Positions 6,627 to 12,011 of a stretch of 13,208 nt of DNA are shown piece by piece (position 1 is the first letter of the stretch; the number at the start of each line of letters is the position of its first letter). Origin of the DNA: JBKPDV01 sp046728075 (GTDB lineage Bacteria; Acidobacteriota; Thermoanaerobaculia; UBA5066; Gp7-AA6); assembly GCA_046728075.1 (NCBI GenBank), contig JBKPDV010000122.1, positions 1 to 13,208 on the forward strand, in the 5' to 3' direction. A program made the translations under genes and the position numbers. The notes under the pieces were generated by a model. It had not been told where the DNA came from. It was given only the letters and a program-made list of their open reading frames with translations, and searched no databases.

Positions 6627-7228
6627 GCGATCGCGCTGTCGACCCTTCTCGCACTCGGGTCGATCGTCTTCTTCCATTGCCGGTAGCCGATCGCGGCGAG
6701 AACCAGGAACACCAGATAGAGAAGCGCGGTCAGATAGAGGTTCTTGAAGAGGAACATCCCGATGTAGACCACGTCGACGGCGACCCAGACGATCCAGTTC
6801 TCCAGGATCTTGCGCGCCATCATCCACTGAGCGATCAGGCTCGTCGTCGTGGTGGCGGAATCGACATAGGGGAGAGACGCATTGGTGAAGCGGGCGAGAA
6901 GGGTCCCGAGCGCCGCCGCCCCGACCAATCCCAGGCCCAGGAGGAAAAGGAAGAGCCGGCGCGTGCCTCTCGAGACGGTCAGCTCGGTTCGCCCCGCGCC
7001 TCCGTGCAGCCACTCGTACCAGCCGTAGACCGAGATGGCGACGTAGAACACCTGCAGCCCCATGTCACCGTAGAGCCTCGCGCGGTAGAAGACCAGGATG
7101 TACATCCCGACGTTGACAATCGCGGTCGGCCAGCTCCAGATGTTCTCGCGCACGCTCAGGTAGACGCTGACGATCCCGAAGACGACGGCAATTGCCTCGA
7201 AGACCGCCGGGCTCATCGGTTTCATCAT
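6623..7228 (-). CDS. pnuC: PnuC-family vitamin (nicotinamide riboside) transporter
   Basis: A 201-aa integral membrane protein starting at one of two adjacent ATGs (7226-7228 or 7223-7225). The frame is open far upstream, but that extension is antisense to the neighbouring hydrolase gene and not protein-like. There are about seven hydrophobic segments. Family signatures are ENIWSWPTAIVNVGMYILVF (29-48), the aromatic motif YGWYEW (68-73), and the C-terminal stretch ENWIVWVAVDVVYIG followed by KNLYLTALLY and GYRQW. PnuC proteins carry out facilitated diffusion of nicotinamide riboside for NAD salvage; related PnuT and PnuX carry thiamine or riboflavin, and specificity cannot be settled by eye. 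Only 43 bp separate it from the divergent hydrolase gene, leaving no room for a leader riboswitch outside coding sequence. No Shine-Dalgarno is evident. Confidence 0.9.
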   Translation of the reverse strand: MMKPMSPAVFEAIAVVFGIVSVYLSVRENIWSWPTAIVNVGMYILVFYRARLYGDMGLQVFYVAISVYGWYEWLHGGAGRTELTVSRGTRRLFLFLLGLGLVGAAALGTLLARFTNASLPYVDSATTTTSLIAQWMMARKILENWIVWVAVDVVYIGMFLFKNLYLTALLYLVFLVLAAIGYRQWKKTIDPSARRVDSAIA

Positions 7229-7271
7229 ATGGGCGGAGAGCGGGCCTGCTTCGGTATCCTCGCGGCGTCCG

Positions 7272-8246
7272 ATGACGTCCCGACACTCCCCGCGGCCGAA
7301 CCCGTCCGACCATTTCGACGGCCGGCTGTTCCGCAATGCCGGCCAGAACGTCCGCGGCACCTCGGACTTTTTCAAGTGGATCACGAAGCGCCGCCGGGGG
7401 CAGTGGCGCCGGTTCACGGACTCGCGACCGGGCGAGGCGCCGCCGCGCCGCGTCGCCGACCTGCGCGTGACGTTCATCAACCACGCGACGGTCCTTGTGC
7501 AAACCGCGAGTGCAAACATCCTGACCGACCCGGTCTGGTCGGAACGCGTCTCCCCCGTTTCCTGGATCGGACCGCGGCGCCGGCGCCCGCCTGGAATCCG
7601 ATTCGATGACCTGCCGCAGATCGATCTGGTGCTGCTCTCACACAACCACTACGACCATCTGGACCTGCCCACGCTCGAGCGCCTGGAAAAGCGGGACCGC
7701 CCGAGCTTCCTTTGCGGCCTGGGCGTGGGGAAGCTCCTCCGAGACAACGGCCTCTCCGAAGTCATCGAGCTCGACTGGTGGGATTCCGTTCCCGGGCGTC
7801 CCGGACTCGCAGTGCACGCGGTTCCCGTGCAGCACTTCTCCGGGCGAACGCCCTTTGATCGCAACCGAACGCTCTGGACCGGCTACATCCTTTCGGGCGC
7901 CGCCGGAAATGTTTACTTTGCCGGCGACACCGGTTACGGCCCGCATTTCCGTCAGGCAGCGGAGCGCTTTCCGGCGATCCGCCTGGCACTCCTGCCGATC
8001 GGCGCCTACAAGCCGGTCTGGTTCATGGGTCCCGTGCACATGTCTCCGCAAGAGGCGCTCGCGGCGCACCGCGACCTTGGCGCGGCCACGAGCGTCGGGA
8101 TCCACCACGGCACGTTCGAGCTCGCCGACGACGGCGAAATGGAACCGGCGCAGGAGATCGAGCGGCTCCTCGCCGCGGCGCCGGATCCCAAGCCCCGCTT
8201 CTGGCTCCTGGACAACGGCGAAGGCCGCGACGTGCCGCCGCTCTGA
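7272..8246 (+). CDS. Metallo-beta-lactamase-fold hydrolase, NAPE-PLD/UlaG-like
   Basis: A 324-aa protein from ATG 7272 with no signal peptide. The N-terminal FDGRLFRNAG and FKWITKR region (15-45), then VTFINHATVLVQT and ILTDPVWSERVSPVSWIGP (83-101), are typical of the COG2220 branch that includes N-acyl-phosphatidylethanolamine phospholipase D and ascorbate-6-phosphate lactonases. Metal ligands are present: SHNHYDH with His124, His126, Asp128 and His129, then His188 (VQHFS), Asp219 (FAGDTGYG) and a histidine in IHHG (278-279). The enzyme should therefore be an active two-metal hydrolase, possibly a phosphodiesterase or lactonase; the substrate is unknown. It is divergent from pnuC and 67 bp upstream of the decarboxylase gene on the same strand, so cotranscription with the latter is possible. 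Confidence 0.92.
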   Translation: MTSRHSPRPNPSDHFDGRLFRNAGQNVRGTSDFFKWITKRRRGQWRRFTDSRPGEAPPRRVADLRVTFINHATVLVQTASANILTDPVWSERVSPVSWIGPRRRRPPGIRFDDLPQIDLVLLSHNHYDHLDLPTLERLEKRDRPSFLCGLGVGKLLRDNGLSEVIELDWWDSVPGRPGLAVHAVPVQHFSGRTPFDRNRTLWTGYILSGAAGNVYFAGDTGYGPHFRQAAERFPAIRLALLPIGAYKPVWFMGPVHMSPQEALAAHRDLGAATSVGIHHGTFELADDGEMEPAQEIERLLAAAPDPKPRFWLLDNGEGRDVPPL

Positions 8247-8313
8247 GCGCGGGACGACGCGACGCAACCTCGGGTAAAGCCGGCGGGTTACGATCGCAGG
8301 AGGAAGGGTTTCT

Positions 8314-9870
8314 ATGAACGACGCAGACAAGAAACGGGATCTTCTCGCCCGCGAGGCTCCGCTGGAGATGAACGCCGAGGATTTCCGATCTGTGGGGCAT
8401 CGGACGGTGGACCGCCTCGCGGACTTCCTGACGAACCTGCCCAAAGGGCCCGTCACGGCCGGCGAGATCCCGAGCGTCGTGCGAGCGAGCTTGCCGGCCG
8501 GGCCGGTGCCGGCCACGGGGATGCCGGCAGAGAAGCTGTTGGAAGAGACCGTGGATCTCCTGATCCGTCACTCCCTCTTCAACGGGCACCCCCGATTCTT
8601 CGGCTACATCACGGCCTCGGCCGCGCCGATCGGGGCGCTGGGAGACCTGCTCGCGGCCAGCGTGAATCCCAATGTCGGCGGCTGGAATCTTTCGCCGATC
8701 GCGAGCGAGATCGAGGCCCAGACCGTCCGCTGGATCGCGGAGCTGATCGGATTTCCGGCCGACTGCGGCGGGATTCTCGTCAGCGGCGGCAACATGGCGA
8801 ACTTCGTGGCCTTCCTGGCTGCCAGAAAGGCGAAGGCCTCCTGGGACATTCGCGCGCAGGGTCTGGCCGGACGGCCCCGCTTCACGCTCTACGTTTCCTC
8901 CGAGACGCACACCTGGATCCAGAAAGCGGCGGACCTTTTTGGATTCGGGACCGACGCTATCCGGTGGATCCCGGTGGACTCGCAACGCCGGATGGAGATC
9001 GCCGCGCTCGCGCGCGAGGTCGCGCGGGATCGGGAGAAGGGCTTCGTGCCCCTGCTCGTGGTGGGCACCGCCGGCACGGTCGCCTTCGGCGCGATCGATC
9101 CTCTTCGCGAAATCGCGAGCTTCTGCCGCCGTGAGGCGCTCTGGTTCCACGTGGACGGGGCGTATGGCGCGCCGGCCGCGATGCTGCCCGAAGCCCCACC
9201 GGATTTGAAGGCTCTCTCGGAGGCGGATTCGGTGGCGATCGACCCTCACAAGTGGCTCTACGCGCCGCTCGAGGCGGGATGCACGCTCGTGCGGGACGGC
9301 CGTCACCTCATCGATGCCTTCCGCTTTCACCCCGAGTATTACGCCTTCGCCGGCGAGGAGGAAGAGCTCCGGACGAACTACCACGAGTGGGGGCCACAGA
9401 ACTCCCGTGGCTTTCGTGCGCTGAAGGTCTGGCTCGCGCTGCGGCAGGTCGGGCGCGAGGGCTACGTCCGCATGATCCGCGACGACATTGATCTGGCGGA
9501 AGCGCTCTTTGCGGCCTGCCGCTCCCACCCGGAGCTGGAAACGGTTACGCGGAACCTGAGCATCGCGACTTTCCGCTTCGTGCCGCTCGATCTGGCGGGT
9601 CGGACGGACGTCGAAGACTACTTGAACGACCTCAACCGGGAGCTGCTGGAAACGTTGCAGGCTGGCGGGGAAGCATTCGTGTCCAATGCGGTGCTCGACG
9701 GCCGCTTCCTCCTGCGCGCGTGTATCGTCAACTTCCGCACCAGCCTTGCCGACGTGCAGGCCCTCCCCGAGATCGTGGTGCGGGTAGGGCGAACCGTGGA
9801 TGCTTCTCAGCGGACCGAAAAGATGGGGCGATCCGGAGAAGCTCCGGGAAGAGCGTCTTCAGGCAAGTAA
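8314..9870 (+). CDS. PLP-dependent group II decarboxylase, aromatic amino acid decarboxylase-like
   Basis: A 518-aa cytoplasmic enzyme from ATG 8314, preceded by AGGAGG (8298-8303). Fold-type I PLP features of the group II decarboxylase family are complete: SGGNMAN (157-163) for the cofactor phosphate, the ring-stacking histidine of SSETHTW (His199), the pyridine-binding aspartate of HVDGAYG (Asp281), and the Schiff-base lysine of DPHKWLY (Lys313). HPRFFGYI near the N-terminus and RGFRALKVWLALR near the C-terminus also match. Tyr342, in the active-site loop after FHPEYY, corresponds by eye to the catalytic tyrosine that separates true decarboxylases from phenylalanine-bearing aldehyde synthases. 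Likely substrates are aromatic L-amino acids such as Tyr, Trp or DOPA, or glutamate. The last 15 residues are low-complexity. Confidence 0.93.
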   Translation: MNDADKKRDLLAREAPLEMNAEDFRSVGHRTVDRLADFLTNLPKGPVTAGEIPSVVRASLPAGPVPATGMPAEKLLEETVDLLIRHSLFNGHPRFFGYITASAAPIGALGDLLAASVNPNVGGWNLSPIASEIEAQTVRWIAELIGFPADCGGILVSGGNMANFVAFLAARKAKASWDIRAQGLAGRPRFTLYVSSETHTWIQKAADLFGFGTDAIRWIPVDSQRRMEIAALAREVARDREKGFVPLLVVGTAGTVAFGAIDPLREIASFCRREALWFHVDGAYGAPAAMLPEAPPDLKALSEADSVAIDPHKWLYAPLEAGCTLVRDGRHLIDAFRFHPEYYAFAGEEEELRTNYHEWGPQNSRGFRALKVWLALRQVGREGYVRMIRDDIDLAEALFAACRSHPELETVTRNLSIATFRFVPLDLAGRTDVEDYLNDLNRELLETLQAGGEAFVSNAVLDGRFLLRACIVNFRTSLADVQALPEIVVRVGRTVDASQRTEKMGRSGEAPGRASSGK

Positions 9871-9886
9871 CAATGTATATATTGTT
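9869..9886. promoter_or_regulatory. AT-rich palindrome overlapping the decarboxylase stop codon
   Basis: AACAAT (9869-9874) and ATTGTT (9881-9886) flank the AT-rich centre GTATAT, giving an 18-bp, nearly perfect palindrome inside strongly GC-rich DNA. It overlaps the TAA stop (9868-9870) and lies between two convergent genes. The stem is too AT-rich and the following T-run too short for a standard terminator. It looks more like a protein-binding site, but no regulator is identified. Confidence 0.35.
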
Positions 9887-9925
9887 GCGCCGTCGGTCGT
9901 GACGTCCGCCGGAGCGACTCTGCCG

Positions 9926-10573
9926 CTAGGGAGATTCCCGGAAGCGTCCGATGGCGGCCTGTGTGGCGAACATCGGGTGGATTCGGGGAGGCGGAGGCGG
10001 AGGCGGCAAGCGGAAATGGGGACGGACGTGCGGGAAATGCCGATGCCCGACTCGCGGCGCGGCTGCGTATCCAAACCCGTCGCCATACGACATGTCGTAG
10101 GCCGGCATTCCAATCTCCGACGCCACAGGAGCCTCGCCCGAGACGACCATTTCGCGCCCCTCTCCCATCGGTCCCAGATCGACGGCCGACACCGACGCGA
10201 GGAAGTTCGTGACCGACTTGCCCGCGCCCGCCAGGCGCAGGAGGCGGACCTCCCCCGCTTCGATGACGGGTGCCAGATCGGCCGCATGGAATCGAAGGTA
10301 AGCGATCACACCCGCGTCATCGGTGCCCTCGCGTTTCAACCGGATCGCCTCGCCGAGCGGGCCCGGCGGAAGTCGGGACTCCCGAGAGACTCTGCGGCCC
10401 GAGGCCGGGGTTCGCTCGATCGCGACGCTGTTGCCCGTGCCGCGGATCGTGACGCGGGTTCGGCTCGGCAAATCGGGCTCGGCGAGAGCAAGTGAGGCGT
10501 CGAGCGCGATCGCGCTCAACACCGCCGCCGCCACCCGGGCAACCCTGAACATCACAAGCTCCGCCTTCTTCAT
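9926..10573 (-). CDS. Exported protein of unknown function with a polyproline tail
   Basis: A 215-aa protein from ATG 10571-10573. A TTG six codons earlier (10589-10591) is possible, but the ATG starts directly with a signal peptide (MKKAELVMF, then an Ala/Val core and ALA before Glu32). After a short basic linker come two similar helical stretches: GEAIRLKREGTDDAGVIAYL (74-93) and, from about 107, EVRLLRLAGAGKSVTNFLAS. Each has the pattern of a charged helix, Gly-containing turn and Ile/Val-x-x-Leu helix seen in many exported acidobacterial-type proteins. The C-terminus is Gly/Tyr/His-rich (160-188), followed by a seven-proline run (190-196) encoded by a GGAGGC-type simple repeat. No enzyme motif is visible and the family is not recognised. 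It lies 60 bp downstream of the Rieske gene on the same strand. Confidence 0.7.
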   Translation of the reverse strand: MKKAELVMFRVARVAAAVLSAIALDASLALAEPDLPSRTRVTIRGTGNSVAIERTPASGRRVSRESRLPPGPLGEAIRLKREGTDDAGVIAYLRFHAADLAPVIEAGEVRLLRLAGAGKSVTNFLASVSAVDLGPMGEGREMVVSGEAPVASEIGMPAYDMSYGDGFGYAAAPRVGHRHFPHVRPHFRLPPPPPPPRIHPMFATQAAIGRFRESP

Positions 10574-10633
10574 ACCACGACGGTCAGTCAACGCTGCGCG
10601 ATTCAGAACGTCTTAACGCGTAAGCCCTTTAAT

Positions 10634-10951
10634 CTAGATATCGACATAGACGTCGTTGCCCTCGACTCGTACAGAGAAGACCCGCGTGTCCGTGGCCCAC
10701 GGCGTCTCCTGAACTACTTTACCCGTGCGCACGTCGAAAGAGGCCGCGTGCCAGGGACAGGTGACAAAGCATTCGGCCCTCTCACCGAACCGGCCTTCGT
10801 GAAGAGAGGCTCCCGAGTGCGTGCAGATGTCATCCATTGCATACACCTGTCCGCCGCAACGAGCCAGCAGCACCGGCATGCCCGCATGCTCCTTCACCGT
10901 CATCCCGTTTTCCGGAATCTCGTCGAGACCCGCGAGCCGGACTTCCGCCAT
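10634..10951 (-). CDS. Rieske-type [2Fe-2S] ferredoxin
   Basis: A 105-aa protein from ATG 10949-10951. The frame is open to 11041, but GGGAGGAG six nucleotides before this ATG decides the start. The small soluble domain carries the Rieske cluster ligands Cys43 and His45 in CTHSG and Cys65 and His68 in CPWHAASFD, giving the CxH...CxxH arrangement that binds [2Fe-2S] by two Cys and two His. There is no signal peptide or transmembrane anchor, so this is a cytoplasmic electron carrier like the ferredoxin component of ring-hydroxylating oxygenases or the NirD-like small subunit. No oxygenase or reductase gene is adjacent. It is divergent from the ferritin-like gene. The Shine-Dalgarno lies in a predicted hairpin (10953-10975). 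Confidence 0.93.
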   Translation of the reverse strand: MAEVRLAGLDEIPENGMTVKEHAGMPVLLARCGGQVYAMDDICTHSGASLHEGRFGERAECFVTCPWHAASFDVRTGKVVQETPWATDTRVFSVRVEGNDVYVDI

Positions 10952-10952
10952 G

Positions 10953-10975
10953 AGGCTCCTCCCGACGGGGAGCCT
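10953..10975 (-). promoter_or_regulatory. Hairpin sequestering the Rieske gene ribosome binding site
   Basis: In the minus-strand transcript AGGCUCC pairs perfectly with GGAGCCU over seven base pairs, and two further C-G pairs extend the stem past a single bulged A to a 4-nt loop. The Shine-Dalgarno GGAGGAG (10956-10962) lies wholly in the 3' arm, which ends one nucleotide before the AUG. Such a structure would reduce translation unless melted or remodelled. Regulation is inferred; the pairing is directly visible. Confidence 0.5.
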
Positions 10976-10996
10976 ATCTCGGAATGGAAGTTGCAC

Positions 10997-11069
10997 CCCG
11001 CCTCCGGGCGGGCCGTTTCGCTCTCCTGAGAGCGAACGCACCCGGAGAAAAAACCCAAAAGGAGGAGGA
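10997..11069 (+). promoter_or_regulatory. Structured 5' leader of the ferritin-like gene with competing helices
   Basis: Three elements are visible. CCCGCC-TCCG-GGCGGG (10997-11012) is a perfect 6-bp stem with a UNCG-type tetraloop. TTCGCTCT-CCTG-AGAGCGAA (11017-11036) is a perfect 8-bp stem. CTCCGGG (11002-11008) can instead pair with CCCGGAG (11041-11047), enclosing the second hairpin and excluding the first. CCTCC at 11001-11005 is also complementary to GGAGG in the Shine-Dalgarno (11061-11069). This could be a switchable leader, but it matches no riboswitch class I know, and the transcription start is unknown. Confidence 0.4.
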
Positions 11070-11076
11070 TCGACAA

Positions 11077-11703
11077 ATGGATCGCAAACAGGTGGAAGAG
11101 CTTCTCTACCAGGCCCTCGAAACGGAGCTCGGCGGCGTCCAGGTCTACAAGACGGCCATTCGCTGCGCCGAAAACGAAGAGCTGAAGGAAGAGTGGGAGA
11201 AGTACGGCGAGCAGACGAAGCGCCATGTGCAGATCGTCGAGGGAATCTTCGAGAGATTCCGCCTCGACAAGAAGAAGGAAACCCCCGGCCGGCAGATCGT
11301 GCGCGAAAAGGGGAAGACCCTCGTGGCGGCGATGGAAAAGGCCCTTCGGGAGGCGCCCGACGCGGCTCAGATCGTCGCGGCCGAGTGCATCGTCGACGCG
11401 GAGACCAAGGACCACATGAACTGGGAGCTGATGGGTGAGATCGCCAAGAAGCTGACCGGCGACGAGAAGAAAGCCCTGGAGGAAGCGCAGGAAGAGGTCG
11501 AGGACGAAGAGGACGAGCACCTCTACCACACGATGGGATGGACTCGGGAGCTGTGGCTCGACTCGCTCGGCTTGCCCGCCGTGCTGCCTCCCCCCGAAGA
11601 GGAGAAGGACGTGAAGACGGCGATCGGCGCCGCCCGGGCGAAACAGGAACGAAAGCAGCTACTCAAGAAGAAGCGTCCCTCTCCGCCCAGCGCGAACGCG
11701 TAA
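11077..11703 (+). CDS. Ferritin-like diiron-type protein
   Basis: A 208-aa protein from ATG 11077, preceded by a strong GGAGGAGGA (11061-11069). The same frame is open back to 10984 but that part is leader. The first 150 residues are four acidic amphipathic helices typical of the ferritin-like superfamily: helix A with ETELGGVQVYKTAI (Glu15, Glu17), helix B with EQTKRH (Glu45, His50), helix C with AAECIVDAETKDH (Glu103, Glu109, His113), and helix D with EDEEDEHLYH (Glu145, His148). These could ligate two irons, though helix B lacks a clean ExxH, so ligand assignment is tentative. A conserved-looking GWTRELWLDSLGLPAVLPPP segment and a lysine-rich tail follow. The role may be iron storage, peroxide detoxification or an uncharacterised oxidase. 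It is divergent from the Rieske ferredoxin. Confidence 0.8.
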   Translation: MDRKQVEELLYQALETELGGVQVYKTAIRCAENEELKEEWEKYGEQTKRHVQIVEGIFERFRLDKKKETPGRQIVREKGKTLVAAMEKALREAPDAAQIVAAECIVDAETKDHMNWELMGEIAKKLTGDEKKALEEAQEEVEDEEDEHLYHTMGWTRELWLDSLGLPAVLPPPEEEKDVKTAIGAARAKQERKQLLKKKRPSPPSANA

Positions 11704-11713
11704 CCGTCGCTCC

Positions 11714-11804
11714 GCGCTGCACGAGGGACCCGCGCCTTTTCAGCGCACCGGCGCTCGCCTCGGCCAAAGGGCCTCGACCGAGCGCCTGGTCCCTCATGCA
11801 GCGC
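11714..11804. repeat. Long imperfect palindrome after the ferritin-like gene
   Basis: Outer arms 11714-11730 and 11788-11804 are complementary at 16 of 17 positions. Inside, GGCGCTCG (11750-11757) pairs with CGAGCGCC (11779-11786), and GGCC (11762-11765) with GGCC (11770-11773) around a short loop, giving a nested three-tier hairpin of 91 bp. It starts 10 bp after the ferritin-like stop codon. No T-run follows either arm, so a simple intrinsic terminator is unlikely. A MITE- or REP-like mobile repeat or a structured RNA are alternatives. Confidence 0.6.
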
Positions 11805-12011
11805 CTACGCTCCCGGATTGTTGCCGCGTCGGCCAAGCGGAAGGCTCTCGGCAAAAAAATCTCGACCGCGCGCCGCGAACCGGGGTTCGAAAGGCTCATC
11901 TCCCTCCAACATCGCGGCCTCTCGTAACAACACTCTTGACTTCATACGCGAAGCGCGAAAGATTCCGCTGAGGTAACGGTTCTCTTTGCTTCGCACATCA
12001 AGGAGGGGTGT
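11805..12011 (+). promoter_or_regulatory. Leader and promoter region of the TonB-dependent receptor gene
   Basis: No gene is supported here. CGAACC-GG-GGTTCG (11876-11889) is a perfect small palindrome and a possible operator. TTGACT (11936-11941) matches a -35 hexamer, and 17 bp downstream AAGATT (11959-11964) is a weak -10 candidate, so the promoter call is tentative. The receptor ribosome binding site AAGGAGG ends six nucleotides before the ATG at 12012. An A-run at about 11853-11859 is not preceded by a convincing stem. Confidence 0.4.

Noticed and set aside
7229..7271. NAD- or thiamine-type riboswitch upstream of pnuC
   Set aside because: The gap is only 43 bp to the divergent start codon and shows no conserved riboswitch core.
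8023..9528. A 501-codon open frame on the minus strand opposite the decarboxylase gene
   Set aside because: It is antisense to a complete PLP enzyme and a hydrolase, is Arg/Pro/Gly-rich without domain motifs, and is a typical GC-rich shadow frame.
11876..11905. tRNA T-loop-like GGGGTTCGAA
   Set aside because: The flanking bases do not form a T-stem or acceptor stem and no D or anticodon arm is found; the bases belong to a small palindrome instead.
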